NCBI GenBank assembly: GCA_015654535.1
Contig: JAATGU010000094.1
Location: 1-64,000 of the forward strand
Length of the DNA: 64,000 nt
Source: Bacteroidales bacterium
GTDB taxonomy: Bacteria > Bacteroidota > Bacteroidia > Bacteroidales > Bacteroidaceae
Direction: 5' to 3'
Under the pieces are notes generated by a model. That model was not told the origin of the DNA. It worked only from the letters and a program-made list of their open reading frames with translations, and did not search any database. Numbering within the stretch: the first letter of the stretch is position 1; each line of letters opens with the position of its first letter. The translations under genes and the position numbers were made by a program. This document shows, in pieces, positions 1 to 9,495 of the stretch.

Positions 1-203
1 CAAATTCTTCAGAGCTTCATTCAGAGGAGTGACGGATATGAAATTTTTCCTTTTTAGAATCGCTAAAATTTATGCATAAAAAAAAACAGATTTAACATTC
101 CCCCAAGAATGCAAACTGATCCATAATGAAGAGAACATAAAGATTAGAACTAATAAAAAAAGCACCCATAGGTGGAAGCCCTATAAATGCTTTAGTATTG
201 AAG
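1..203. other. Left edge, no supported gene
   Basis: No gene can be supported here. On the plus strand a frame open from the window edge ends at a TAG at 55-57 (18 codons, ending YEIFPF) and could be the tail of a gene lying to the left, but it is too short to recognise. The rest is AT-rich spacer plus the terminator of the tRNA gene. Confidence 0.3.
154..194 (-). terminator. Terminator after tRNA-Met
   Basis: Read on the minus strand, the arms AAAGCA and TGCTTT enclose a second helix (ATAGGG with CCTAT) and are followed by a run of T. It lies about 10 bases past the 3' end of the tRNA gene, as expected for an intrinsic terminator. Confidence 0.6.
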
Positions 204-277
204 TAGCGGGACCCAGGATTGAACTGGGGACCTCATGATTATGAATCATGCGCTCTAACCGGCTGAGCTATCCCGCC
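204..277 (-). tRNA. tRNA with CAT anticodon (Met)
   Basis: The minus strand folds as a complete cloverleaf of 74 bases. The 7-bp acceptor stem pairs GGCGGGA with TCCCGCT (one G-U pair) and the discriminator base is A. The anticodon arm CATGA-TTCATAA-TCATG presents CAT, and the T arm contains GTTCAATCC. CCA is not encoded. A CAT anticodon can belong to elongator Met, initiator Met or lysidine-modified Ile. The first base pair is a G-U pair, not the mismatch usual for initiator tRNA, so elongator Met is most likely, but Ile2 is not excluded. Confidence 0.93.
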
Positions 278-439
278 ATTTTTCAAATGCGGTGCAAAGG
301 TAAATAAATGTTTGACACTTCCAAAATAATCTTATATTTTTCTTCTTTTGTGCTTTAAAAAAACATTTCAATTTTAGAAAGGTAGCTGAATAGTTATAGA
401 AAAAAACCTTATGTTGACGCTAATTTAAAAAAAAGTATC

Positions 440-447
440 TATCTTGG
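440..447 (+). promoter_or_regulatory. Possible -7 element for the START-like gene
   Basis: TATCTTGG resembles the Bacteroides -7 box TAnnTTTG with one mismatch and lies about 20 bases before the ATG at 469. A TTG occurs at 414-416, somewhat farther away than the usual 19-base spacing. Confidence 0.35.
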
Positions 448-468
448 CGCACTATAACTATAAACGCA

Positions 469-855
469 ATGAAAAAAGAAAAAATTCATATTGAATATCT
501 CCTAAATGCAACCTCACGTAATATCTTGTGGCATGCAATTAGTACACCTATCGGCATGGAAGACTGGTTTGCCGACAGAGTCAAAATACAAGATAAGAAA
601 TTCACTTTTTCATGGGGAAAGACGGAGATTCGGGAGGCAGAACTAATAGCGACCAGGGTAAACTCATTTGTTCGGTTTCACTGGTTAGACGATGATGATG
701 AAAAAAGTTATTTCGAATTTAAAATGAATTATAATGAGCTTACCAGTGACTATGTTTTAGAAATTACAGATTATGTGGACACAGAAGAGAAAAAAGATCA
801 GATAGAATTATGGAATTCTCAGATTGACACACTAAAAAGAGCATGTGGAATGTAG
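469..855 (+). CDS. START-like domain protein
   Basis: A 128-residue cytosolic protein without signal peptide or membrane segment. It begins with an IHIEYLLNA strand followed by a helix containing SRNILWHAIST and GMEDWFADRV. This is the layout of small SRPBCC/AHSA1-type proteins, which fold a beta sheet around a hydrophobic cavity; Bacteroidetes genomes carry a short START-like family of this size. The acidic tail (TDYVDTEEKKDQIELW) would form the closing helix. It stands directly before the LptG-type gene on the same strand, 86 bases away and with a separate promoter-like box between them, so co-function is not shown. Ligand and role are unknown. The call is from fold-level resemblance. Confidence 0.7.
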   Translation: MKKEKIHIEYLLNATSRNILWHAISTPIGMEDWFADRVKIQDKKFTFSWGKTEIREAELIATRVNSFVRFHWLDDDDEKSYFEFKMNYNELTSDYVLEITDYVDTEEKKDQIELWNSQIDTLKRACGM

Positions 856-908
856 GCTCTTTATTTATAAAAATAATCAAAAGTATGCGTACGCTTCTTT
901 TTTTATAC

Positions 909-916
909 TAATTTTG
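909..916 (+). promoter_or_regulatory. -7 element for the LptG-type gene
   Basis: TAATTTTG matches TAnnTTTG exactly and lies 25 bases before the ATG at 942. No clear -33 TTTG is seen. Confidence 0.5.
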
Positions 917-941
917 CCGAGTAATTGTACAAGTAAAAAAG

Positions 942-2831
942 ATGCTACGCATAAAAAAATTAGATATATTCATTATTAGAAGCTTTGTGCTCCTCTTTTT
1001 GGGGACATTCTTCATCTGTCTTTTCATCTTTATGATGCAGTTTTTATGGAGATATGTTGATGATTTAGTTGGCAAAGGATTAGCTATGAGTGTATTAGGA
1101 GAATTCTTTTTCTATGCTACATTAACATTGGTACCCACTGCTCTTCCATTAGCAATTCTACTTGCTTCTTTGATGACTTTTGGAAATTTCGGAGAGCGCT
1201 ACGAACTATTAGCAATGAAAGCCGCTGGTATATCATTATTTAAAGTAATGCGTCCCCTTATTATTTTTAGTGTCTTTTTATGCTGCACCTCCTTCTATTT
1301 TCAAAATGTAATTGCTCCTAAAGCACAGGTAAAACTCTGGACTTTACTTATCTCCATGAAACAAAAGTCACCGGAATTAGAAATTCCCGAAGGTGTGTTT
1401 TATGATGAAATTGAAGGCTATAATCTTTACGTAAAACATAAGAACAGAGACACCGGAGTACTCTATAATATATTGATTTATAACTTTTCAGATGGGTTTG
1501 AAAATGCACATATTATTGCCGCTGATTCTGGTCGATTGGAAATGACTGCAGATAAGCAACATCTCTATCTACATCTGTATAGTGGAGAAATGTTTGAAAA
1601 TCTAAAATCTCAAAGTGGCTCTATAACTAATGTGCCATACAGACGAGAAAGCTTTAAAGAAAAACACTCGATAATAGAATTCAATTATGATTTTAAAATG
1701 GTGGATGAAAGTTTTATGAACGATCAATACCAAAGCAAAAATATTGCTCAGATCCAAACTTCAATAGATTCAATGAACCTAAGAGTTGATAGCATTGGCG
1801 GAACATTTTATAAAGAAGCAAAAGCAGGGGCTTATCGGCTCGAGGAAAATCTAACAAAAGAAGATACGCTCAAAATTCAGACAAAAAAATTAACAGCCAT
1901 AAACACTGACAGTATATTTAAGAATCTAACTTTACTCCAAAAGCAACGAGTGACCACAAACGCACTAAGTAATTCTCAAAATATAGGAAATGACTGGGGA
2001 TTTAAAAGTTTCAATACATCAGAAACAGACAACCGTATACGGAGACACGAAATGGAATGGCATAAAAGAATTGCTCTGTCTTTTGCTTGCTTAATTTTCT
2101 TTTTCATTGGTGCCCCTTTAGGAGGTATTATCCGAAAAGGAGGTTTAGGTATGCCTGTGGTGATATCGGTATTAATATTCATTATTTATTATATCATTGA
2201 CACTACTGGATTCAAGATGGCACGAGATGACAAATGGCCGGTATGGATGGGTATGTGGATCAGTTCAATGATTCTAGCTCCGGTCGGGGTATTTTTTACC
2301 TATAAGTCCAATAATGATTCGGTAGTACTCAATGCTGATATGTATATAAACTGGATCAAAAAAGTAATTGGCATTCGGGACATGCGACATATATCTAAAA
2401 AAGAAGTCATTATTGAAGATCCGGACTACCCACAGCAAAATGAAAAATTAGAACTCTTATGTGTTAAATGTGAGGATTATATATCAAACAACAGGTTAAC
2501 ACGTGCTCCTAACTATTTTACAGTTTGGACTAAAATTGAAAATGATGAAGAGGTCATTGCAATTAATGACAGCTTAGAAATAATTATTGAAAATCTATCC
2601 AATAGTAAAAATGTGAAAGTATTAAATGAGCTGAATAACTTTCCAATTCTATCTGTTCATGCTCATAGATGTCCGTTCAACACTCCATATCTCAATATAC
2701 TTACTGGGATATTATTACCAATCGGATTAGTCTATTATTTTCGTATCTGGGCCTTTAGAGTCCGCTTATATAAGGATTTAAAGTTAATCAATAAAACGAA
2801 TAAAGAATTACAAGAAATAATTAGAATATAA
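942..2831 (+). CDS. LptF/LptG-family permease (YjgP/YjgQ)
   Basis: Inner-membrane permease of the ABC system that extracts lipopolysaccharide and passes it to the periplasmic Lpt bridge. A hydrophobic segment at about residues 12-38 is followed by two more near 52-80 and 97-118. A long soluble stretch (about 125-370) corresponds to the periplasmic beta-jellyroll, and three further membrane segments lie at about 375-455. This 6-TM pattern is typical of the family. Enterobacterial members have roughly 360 residues. This one has 629, with an added C-terminal part of about 170 residues that contains another hydrophobic stretch near 588-603. The gene ends 10 bases before ribBA, on the same strand, so the two are probably co-transcribed. 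Confidence 0.88.
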   Translation: MLRIKKLDIFIIRSFVLLFLGTFFICLFIFMMQFLWRYVDDLVGKGLAMSVLGEFFFYATLTLVPTALPLAILLASLMTFGNFGERYELLAMKAAGISLFKVMRPLIIFSVFLCCTSFYFQNVIAPKAQVKLWTLLISMKQKSPELEIPEGVFYDEIEGYNLYVKHKNRDTGVLYNILIYNFSDGFENAHIIAADSGRLEMTADKQHLYLHLYSGEMFENLKSQSGSITNVPYRRESFKEKHSIIEFNYDFKMVDESFMNDQYQSKNIAQIQTSIDSMNLRVDSIGGTFYKEAKAGAYRLEENLTKEDTLKIQTKKLTAINTDSIFKNLTLLQKQRVTTNALSNSQNIGNDWGFKSFNTSETDNRIRRHEMEWHKRIALSFACLIFFFIGAPLGGIIRKGGLGMPVVISVLIFIIYYIIDTTGFKMARDDKWPVWMGMWISSMILAPVGVFFTYKSNNDSVVLNADMYINWIKKVIGIRDMRHISKKEVIIEDPDYPQQNEKLELLCVKCEDYISNNRLTRAPNYFTVWTKIENDEEVIAINDSLEIIIENLSNSKNVKVLNELNNFPILSVHAHRCPFNTPYLNILTGILLPIGLVYYFRIWAFRVRLYKDLKLINKTNKELQEIIRI

Positions 2832-2841
2832 AGGAAACAAA

Positions 2842-4056
2842 ATGGAAGATATCAAGTTAAATACCATAGAAGAGGCTATAGCTGACTTTCGTGAAGGAAA
2901 ATTTGTAATAGTAGTCGATGATGAAGATCGTGAGAATGAAGGTGATTTTATTACCGCCGCTGAGAAAATAACAACGGAAAAAGTTAATTTTATGTTGACA
3001 CACGGACGGGGTGTACTATGTGCTCCTATCACCGAAGAACGGTGTGTCGAATTAGACTTGGAAATGCAGGTTTCTACAAACACCTCTATTTATGAAACTC
3101 CTTTCACCGTGACCGTTGATTTGCTAGAAGGTTGCACAACGGGAGTATCCATGCATGACCGAGCTGCAACAATCAAAGCTCTTGCTGATCCAGCTACAAA
3201 GCCCGGCGATTTGGGACGTCCTGGACATATAAACCCTTTGAGAGCAAAATCACGCGGAGTGCTCCGCCGTTCCGGCCACACAGAAGCAGCCATAGACATG
3301 GCTCGCTTAGCCGGGCTCCAACCTGCCGGAGCCTTGATTGAAATTATCAATGAAGATGGCACAATGGCTCGCCTGCCACAACTGATGGAGGTATCTAAAC
3401 GATTTGGCATTAAGATAATTTCCATCAAAGATCTTATCGCCTATCGTCTTAAAATGGAATCAATAGTAGAAAAAGGAGAAGAAGTGGATATGCCGACTCA
3501 ATATGGGCACTTTCATCTTATCCCTTTTCGGCAAAAATCGAATGGATTAGAACACATTGCACTAATAAAAGGAGAATGGACAGAAGATGAGGCTATTTTG
3601 GTAAGAGTACATTCTTCTTGTATGACTGGCGATATATTTGCATCTTGCCGCTGTGAATGTGGAGAACAATTACATAAAGCAATGGCTCAAATTGAAAAAG
3701 CCGGTAAGGGAGTTATTGTCTATATGAATCAAGAAGGACGAGGCATTGGGCTGATGAACAAAATAAAGGCTTATAAATTACAAGAACAAGGATTTGACAC
3801 TGTAGATGCAAATATTCATTTAGGATTTAATGCAGATGAACGTGATTATGGAGTGGGCGCACAAATTTTAAGAGAAATAGGTGTACGTAAAATGAGATTG
3901 CTTACCAATAATCCGGTAAAGCGGATTGGGCTTGAAGCTTATGGATTGAAAATTGTGGAAAATGTGAGTATTGAAATAACTCCTAATAAATATAATGAGC
4001 GCTACTTAAAAACAAAGATGGAGCGAATGGGGCACACTCTTCATTTTACAAAATGA
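2842..4056 (+). CDS. ribBA: Bifunctional DHBP synthase / GTP cyclohydrolase II
   Basis: Makes both precursors of riboflavin. The N-terminal half (about 1-205) converts ribulose 5-phosphate to 3,4-dihydroxy-2-butanone 4-phosphate, and the C-terminal half opens the ring of GTP. The first domain shows the acidic loop [10 protein letters not shown], the [10 protein letters not shown] loop and the RSGHTEA segment. The second shows the zinc cysteines in [17 protein letters not shown] and the NQEGRGIGL substrate loop. The length of 404 residues is normal for RibBA fusions. The ATG at 2842 follows the purine-rich AAAGGAAAC and fits the start of the conserved domain. It lies 10 bases behind the LptG-type gene. 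Confidence 0.96.
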   Translation: MEDIKLNTIEEAIADFREGKFVIVVDDEDRENEGDFITAAEKITTEKVNFMLTHGRGVLCAPITEERCVELDLEMQVSTNTSIYETPFTVTVDLLEGCTTGVSMHDRAATIKALADPATKPGDLGRPGHINPLRAKSRGVLRRSGHTEAAIDMARLAGLQPAGALIEIINEDGTMARLPQLMEVSKRFGIKIISIKDLIAYRLKMESIVEKGEEVDMPTQYGHFHLIPFRQKSNGLEHIALIKGEWTEDEAILVRVHSSCMTGDIFASCRCECGEQLHKAMAQIEKAGKGVIVYMNQEGRGIGLMNKIKAYKLQEQGFDTVDANIHLGFNADERDYGVGAQILREIGVRKMRLLTNNPVKRIGLEAYGLKIVENVSIEITPNKYNERYLKTKMERMGHTLHFTK

Positions 4057-4175
4057 AATTAAAATGGGGACAAACAAGATAAAAAGTAAAAGAATACCCT
4101 TGCAATCACTTTCTTTATTCATTTATTTTAGCTTATTTTGCATCGAAAATTGACCAACAATAAACAAGTTAAACT

Positions 4176-5369
4176 ATGAACCAACTTTCGGACCGTTTAA
4201 ATAGCCTTTCTCCATCAGAAACTTTGGCTATGTCGCAGAAGAGTAATGAGCTTAAAGCTCAAGGGATTGATGTAATCAATCTTAGTGTAGGGGAGCCTGA
4301 TTTTTTCACTCCCACCCACATTAAGGAAGCTGCTCAAAAAGCGATTGATGATAATTTTTCTTTTTATTCTCCTGTCCCAGGATATCTTTCTCTTCGTAAA
4401 GCTATTGCGGCTAAACTAAAAAATGAGAATGGGCTGGACTATAAACCGGAACAAATTGTTTGTTCCAATGGAGCGAAACAATCTGTATGTAATACCTTAA
4501 TGTGTATTATCGGTCCTGAAGATGAAGTTATTGTACCTGCTCCATATTGGGTAAGCTATGTTGAAATGGTTAAGTTGGCCGAAGGTAAAAGTATTATTAT
4601 CTCAGCTGGTATTGAGCAAAATTTCAAAATCACTCCGGCTCAGCTTGAAGCAGCAATAACTCCTAAAACTAAAGCATTGATTCTTTGTTCTCCATCTAAC
4701 CCTACCGGCAGTGTTTATAGCAAAGCAGAATTAAAAGGATTAGTTGATGTATTAGTGAAATATCCCAATATCATAATTATTGCGGATGAAATCTACGAAC
4801 ATATCAGTTATGTGGGAAAACATGAAAGCATTGCTCAATTTTCTGAGATTAAGGAACGTGTGGCTTTGATTAACGGAGTTTCCAAGGCATATGCTATGAC
4901 AGGTTGGAGACTTGGTTTTGTAGCTGCTCCCGAATGGCTGGCAAAAGCAAGCAATAAACTGCAAGGACAATATACATCCGGACCATGTTCTATTGCTCAA
5001 AAGGCAGCAGAAGCAGCTTTCTCTGGAGATCAGTCGGAAGTAGAAGAGATGCGCAAAGCTTTTGAACGCCGGCGTAATCTGGTACTCCACCTAATGAAAG
5101 AAGTCCCAGGATTTGAATCCAATGTACCCGAAGGTGCTTTCTATGTATTCCCAAAATGTAATTCTTATTTCGGGAAGTCTTTGGGTGATCGTAAAATTAA
5201 TGATTCTGCAGATTTAGCTATGTACTTATTAGAAGAAGGACATGTAGCTTGCGTAGGAGGTGTGGCATTTGGAGCACCTGAGTGCATTCGTTTATCTTAT
5301 GCCACTTCAGATGAGAATCTGGTTGAAGCTATCAAAAGAATTAAAAAAGCTTTAGCAGCACTGAAATAA
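4176..5369 (+). CDS. aspC: Aspartate aminotransferase, class I fold
   Basis: Pyridoxal-phosphate enzyme of 397 residues that exchanges amino groups between aspartate and 2-oxoglutarate. It shows the substrate loop NLSVGEPDFFTP, the SNPTG turn, the ADEIYE motif and the cofactor lysine K237 in NGVSKAYAMTGWRLGF. The C-terminal arginine that holds the substrate carboxylate is in IRLSYATS. This is the subgroup I-gamma pattern of thermophile-type and Bacteroidetes AATs. Related enzymes of this fold can use other amino acids, so the aspartate specificity is a family inference. A strong hairpin lies directly behind the stop codon. Confidence 0.9.
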   Translation: MNQLSDRLNSLSPSETLAMSQKSNELKAQGIDVINLSVGEPDFFTPTHIKEAAQKAIDDNFSFYSPVPGYLSLRKAIAAKLKNENGLDYKPEQIVCSNGAKQSVCNTLMCIIGPEDEVIVPAPYWVSYVEMVKLAEGKSIIISAGIEQNFKITPAQLEAAITPKTKALILCSPSNPTGSVYSKAELKGLVDVLVKYPNIIIIADEIYEHISYVGKHESIAQFSEIKERVALINGVSKAYAMTGWRLGFVAAPEWLAKASNKLQGQYTSGPCSIAQKAAEAAFSGDQSEVEEMRKAFERRRNLVLHLMKEVPGFESNVPEGAFYVFPKCNSYFGKSLGDRKINDSADLAMYLLEEGHVACVGGVAFGAPECIRLSYATSDENLVEAIKRIKKALAALK

Positions 5370-5387
5370 TAATTCAAATTAAAATAT

Positions 5388-5419
5388 AAAGGCTGCCTCA
5401 AAATGAGACAGCCTTTTTT
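5388..5419 (+). terminator. Terminator between aspC and the ferredoxin gene
   Basis: AAGGCTGCCTCA pairs with TGAGACAGCCTT around a short loop and is followed by six T. The plus-strand T run suits aspC. The A-rich side lets it also serve the converging ferredoxin gene. Confidence 0.8.
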
Positions 5420-5433
5420 ACTTGATAGGGGAA

Positions 5434-5604
5434 TTATTTTCCCGGGTGTATTGCTTCAGAAGGGCAAACATCTGCGCAAGTTCCACATTCTGTACAAATC
5501 TCAGGATTGATAGAATAAATATCACCTTCGGAGATAGCTTCTACTGGACATTCATCAATGCAAGTACCACAAGCAATACAATCATCACTAATTACGTAAG
5601 CCAT
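5434..5604 (-). CDS. 2[4Fe-4S] ferredoxin
   Basis: A 56-residue electron carrier read on the minus strand. Two complete CxxCxxCxxxCP motifs are present: C9, C12, C15 and C19, then C37, C40, C43 and C47. The second cysteine group closely repeats the first, as in clostridial-type 8Fe-8S ferredoxins. The size is typical. The ATG at 5604 is the only good start and a -7 box lies about 40 bases upstream. Likely partners are pyruvate:ferredoxin oxidoreductase and hydrogenase-type enzymes, which lie outside this window (inference). Confidence 0.95.
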   Translation of the reverse strand: MAYVISDDCIACGTCIDECPVEAISEGDIYSINPEICTECGTCADVCPSEAIHPGK

Positions 5605-5641
5605 TTTCTTTAATTTTAATTATTAGTACTAATTTGTTCAG

Positions 5642-5649
5642 CAAAAATA
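5642..5649 (-). promoter_or_regulatory. -7 element for the ferredoxin gene
   Basis: On the minus strand this reads TATTTTTG, an exact TAnnTTTG match, 37 bases before the start codon. No -33 box is evident. Confidence 0.5.
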
Positions 5650-5803
5650 AAGATTTAATTTTATCCATACTATGTTTTCATCTATAATTTATCATAAATT
5701 AGATATAATCTAAATAGCAAAAAAAACAAATATGTTTTAAATCCTCCAACCCTGCAATAAGAAGTGTATTTCATCGTTATTAGAGAAATAAAAGATTGTT
5801 AAG

Positions 5804-6505
5804 TTGAAAAGTGCTTTATCCATACTATTCTCTTTCGCATTTATTTTCTGCGCCAATGCACAAATGCAGAAGCTGAAAAATCGCCCCTATATTGATCAGA
5901 GGAGACTACACTATGGGTTTATGATAGGTTTGCACACTCAAGATTTTAAATTCGTAAATAATGGGTTCATCACAGACAACGGTGAATCTTGGTTTGCAGA
6001 TGTAGCTAGCTATTCTCCCGGTTTTAGTGTTGGAGTATTGGGTGAACTTTATTTAAACGAAAACTTGGCACTCCGAACTATTCCTACCCTTCATTTTGGA
6101 GACAAAACTGTTATATTTCGGGAACAAACGAGCAAACAAGAAACCAGGCAGCAAATTAAATCCACTTACCTCTCTCTCCCTGTGGACTTAAAGTTCAGTG
6201 CCGAACGAGTTAATAACTACCGTCCCTATCTGATGACTGGCGTAAACCCAACAATAGATCTCAGCGTAAAAAAAAACAATGTATTACTAGTTAAAAGCTC
6301 CGACTGCTATTTAGAAGCAGGCATCGGCTGCGACTTCTATCTACCCTATTTTAAATTAATCCCGGAACTAAAGTTTTGTTTTGGATTGAGTAACCTACTA
6401 CAATCCACTCGAACAGATTTAAATGATAAATCGCTCTTAAAATACACTCAATCCGTGGACAAAATAAGCTCACGCATGATTGTATTCTCTCTCTATTTTG
6501 AGTAG
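5804..6505 (+). CDS. PorT-family outer-membrane beta-barrel protein
   Basis: A 233-residue exported protein. A signal peptide of about 19 residues ends at CANAQ. The rest is a run of alternating amphipathic strands (RRLHYGFMIGLHTQDF, FSVGVLGELYLNENLALR, YLEAGIGCDFYLPYFKL) ending in the aromatic residue typical of barrels (VFSLYFE). The pattern matches the PorT family, whose Porphyromonas gingivalis member is needed for type IX secretion. Many Bacteroidales without a full type IX system also carry homologs, so the function is not settled. The start is a TTG: an in-frame stop at 5789-5791 rules out any upstream ATG and the signal peptide needs this start. Confidence 0.75.
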   Translation: MKSALSILFSFAFIFCANAQMQKLKNRPYIDQRRLHYGFMIGLHTQDFKFVNNGFITDNGESWFADVASYSPGFSVGVLGELYLNENLALRTIPTLHFGDKTVIFREQTSKQETRQQIKSTYLSLPVDLKFSAERVNNYRPYLMTGVNPTIDLSVKKNNVLLVKSSDCYLEAGIGCDFYLPYFKLIPELKFCFGLSNLLQSTRTDLNDKSLLKYTQSVDKISSRMIVFSLYFE

Positions 6506-6516
6506 AGAGAGCACTT

Positions 6517-9495
6517 CTACTTCATGGATTGATAAATAACTTCTTGTATATTAGTACGTATATCCATCTTCGATAGTTTATTATTCCACACATCAGGATA
6601 GGTACGATTACTTAAAAAGACATACACTAAGCCATTAATCGGGTCGACCCAACAACAGGTACCCGTAAAGCCTGTATGCCCATAGACAGCATATGGAGCA
6701 GAAGGAGCACAAGGGCTATTCTTTGGATTTGAAGGAATGGGCTTATCATAACCAAGTCCTCGCCTTCCACTGGTCGAAAGAGTAGTAGTAAAGAGTCTGC
6801 ATGTTTCTTTGCTAAGGAAACGTTTTCCATCTATCTCTCCTTTGTTAAGCAACATTTGATATACTTTTGCTACATCCAAAGCCGAAGCAAACAATCCTGC
6901 ATTACCAGAAACACCACCCAGAAAAGCTGCTGCTTCATCGTGTACAAATCCTTGAATTATTTTTCCACGTAAGAAATCATTTTTCACAGATGGTACCACT
7001 TCTTCCTTTTTATGAGTACGCAAAGGTAGATAAGCCAAATGATAAAGTTTCATCGGAGTATAGTATTCCCTATTCAAATAAACATCCATAGGAATTCCAG
7101 TAATGGTTTCCGCCACCTCTTTCAATAAGATAAAATTCACACAACTATAGAGATATTTCTTACTATTCAAGTGTGTACCGGCAATCATCTGCATCGCTTC
7201 TTCATGAAAATGCTTATTTAAATAGAAATTATCTGCCACATGCAATGTAAATTCATCAGAAGGCGTTTTGGAGACCAAACTTGCTTTATATTTAAAAGAA
7301 GTACATGCATATGTATTCACATCTACTTGAAGGGTATGCTTGGAGTCTTTCTTTACAGTAAAGAAGGGAGGCTTATAACTGTTCTCATCAATCGCCAATC
7401 GATAAAAGGGCAGAGAGGCCGGGAAGCCCGATTCATGGAAGAGCAACTCTTTAATTGTGATGCTTTCTTTATCCGTTCCCCGGAGAAAAGAAAGGTATTT
7501 GGAAGCTCTATCAGTCAGATTGAGTTTACCTTTATCATAAAGTTTCATGATGGCAAGTAAAGTTCCGGTTGTTTTAGAAAGAGAAGCAAGATCATACATA
7601 CTGGTAGATTTCACTTTTTGCTCCTCATCATACGTATAATATCCAAAATTCTTATTATATACTGGTTTGCCATCTTTTAAGACCACAACCTGGCAACCGG
7701 GAAAAGCTTTCGCTTCAATTCCGTTTTTTACAATTGAGTCAATACGAGCCAAAGTTACAGAGCTCATCCCAAAGTCTTCCGGTGAATAACGGAAAGGCGT
7801 ATTTGGAGTTATGGTAACACCTTCACCTGGACGATAAAGCGTTCCCACACTAGCTGACAAACGGCCATCTGCTGTCACTTTTGCAAAAAGGATATTCCCA
7901 ACCTGAAGCTGCACACACTTATCAGCAGAATGTCCTAACACAACTGCAGAAGCAATAGAAAGAGGAATCTGGAGCTGCGCCATCACCGTAGAAGGAGTAA
8001 AAAAAACATAAACAACTGGTTGAGATACTGATAGTGCAGATAGAAAATGAAGATAAGGTTGCAGATCATGCGTAGTAATACTAACAATGACTCTTTTATG
8101 CAAACTTAGTTCATGTTTCATAGCTTGTAGCAGCGAATCATTTGTCTCTCTGACCAACTGATAACATTTCACCGGAGCGTATTTTTTCACGGTTTCTACA
8201 AAATCAGAATCCGCTAAAGACTCACCTACATTTAAAATTGCTATTTCATCCGCTGAAGCATGAAAAGGAAGTTCTTCCTCCCTATTACCCAAGACTGTAA
8301 TAGCCGCCATTTGAAGTTTATGAATCAAAGCCTCAGCATTTGCCGTATTAATTCGTTGTTCTAAACCGGATAAACGAATTTCAGAGGTGTTTTTCAGCCC
8401 TAATACATATTTATATAGTAGCACCTTTTTACACTTACGATCAATATCTTCCTGACTAATCTCACCGTTCTCTATCGCCTTAAGTACACTTTGTACTTCA
8501 GTTTCCACATCACGCGGTGCTAACACCATATCATTACCTGCCCGCAAAGCTTGCAGACAAACTCTATCGGCAGAAGCAACACCTTTCATGGCCAATGCAT
8601 CCGTAAAAATCAAACCACGAAAATGTAACTCGTCCGTTAATAGACCATAAACCACATTACGCGAAAGAGAAGAAGGGAATATTTTATTAGGTTCCAAGAT
8701 AGGCACTTGCAAATGCCCTACCATAATACCTCCTAAACCAGCCTTTATGTAATGCTTGAATGGGTAAAGCTCCACGCTATCTAATCGTTCACGAGAAAAA
8801 GGAAGCACTGGTAAAGCTAAATGAGAATCAACATCTGTATCTCCATGCCCTGGAAAATGTTTAGCCACAGAAAGAATACCCTTGCTTTCCAGACCTTGAG
8901 CGTAAGCAATGACTTTATCTGTTACTTCATGCGGTTCTTCGCCAAAAGAACGGACATTAATTACAGGATTATGGGGATTTCGATTGACATCAGCAACAGG
9001 AGCAAAATTCACCGAGACTCCCATCTCTTTACATTGCCGGGCAATCTCTTGCCCATATTCATAGAGCAAACGATCATCCTGGATACATCCTAATACAACA
9101 CTCTTAGGATAAACAGGGGTATCCTTTAATCGCATGGACAGTCCCCACTCCCCATCAAAAGTAATCATTAATGGAATATCAGCCTGCGACTGAGCATAAT
9201 TAGTTAACTGCGCTTGTTCCTGCAGTTCTCCACCAGAAAATAATACCCCCCCTATTTTACTCACTCGAACTGCATCACGGATCATCTTTTTATTCTCTTT
9301 ACTCATTACCGGAGTTACTGTATGAATAAAGAGTTGTCCGATTCTCTCTTTTGGGCTCATTCTGGAAAAAGTTTTCTCAACCCACTCCTGACAAGACTTT
9401 TGTTGTGCTACTTTATAAACTAACAAAGGTTCTACCTGAGCCTTTATTGTTATAGTAAATAAAAAGGTAAGAATTATAGCTACCGGTTTTTTCAT
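6517..9495 (-). CDS. GH3 glycosidase / class C beta-lactamase-like fusion
   Basis: Exported 992-residue two-enzyme protein (signal peptide about 1-19). The N-terminal part is a family 3 glycosidase of the NagZ type: the signature KHFPGHGDTDVDSH lies at 212-225 and the nucleophile-type aspartate is D299 in FTDALAMKG. A linker with a GH3 C-terminal-like region (about 400-555) follows. The C-terminal part (about 575-992) is a penicillin-binding/beta-lactamase fold with S638-x-x-K641, YSCVNF at 783-788 and HTGFTG. NagZ-type enzymes release N-acetylglucosamine from muropeptides and the second domain class includes D-amino-acid esterases and peptidases, so a role in peptidoglycan turnover is likely. 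Its ATG overlaps the stop of the metallophosphatase gene, showing co-translation. Confidence 0.92.
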   Translation of the reverse strand: MKKPVAIILTFLFTITIKAQVEPLLVYKVAQQKSCQEWVEKTFSRMSPKERIGQLFIHTVTPVMSKENKKMIRDAVRVSKIGGVLFSGGELQEQAQLTNYAQSQADIPLMITFDGEWGLSMRLKDTPVYPKSVVLGCIQDDRLLYEYGQEIARQCKEMGVSVNFAPVADVNRNPHNPVINVRSFGEEPHEVTDKVIAYAQGLESKGILSVAKHFPGHGDTDVDSHLALPVLPFSRERLDSVELYPFKHYIKAGLGGIMVGHLQVPILEPNKIFPSSLSRNVVYGLLTDELHFRGLIFTDALAMKGVASADRVCLQALRAGNDMVLAPRDVETEVQSVLKAIENGEISQEDIDRKCKKVLLYKYVLGLKNTSEIRLSGLEQRINTANAEALIHKLQMAAITVLGNREEELPFHASADEIAILNVGESLADSDFVETVKKYAPVKCYQLVRETNDSLLQAMKHELSLHKRVIVSITTHDLQPYLHFLSALSVSQPVVYVFFTPSTVMAQLQIPLSIASAVVLGHSADKCVQLQVGNILFAKVTADGRLSASVGTLYRPGEGVTITPNTPFRYSPEDFGMSSVTLARIDSIVKNGIEAKAFPGCQVVVLKDGKPVYNKNFGYYTYDEEQKVKSTSMYDLASLSKTTGTLLAIMKLYDKGKLNLTDRASKYLSFLRGTDKESITIKELLFHESGFPASLPFYRLAIDENSYKPPFFTVKKDSKHTLQVDVNTYACTSFKYKASLVSKTPSDEFTLHVADNFYLNKHFHEEAMQMIAGTHLNSKKYLYSCVNFILLKEVAETITGIPMDVYLNREYYTPMKLYHLAYLPLRTHKKEEVVPSVKNDFLRGKIIQGFVHDEAAAFLGGVSGNAGLFASALDVAKVYQMLLNKGEIDGKRFLSKETCRLFTTTLSTSGRRGLGYDKPIPSNPKNSPCAPSAPYAVYGHTGFTGTCCWVDPINGLVYVFLSNRTYPDVWNNKLSKMDIRTNIQEVIYQSMK

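Noticed and set aside
5422..5613. 63-codon plus-strand open frame
   Set aside because: It is antisense to the ferredoxin gene, whose two four-cysteine motifs are unmistakable on the minus strand.
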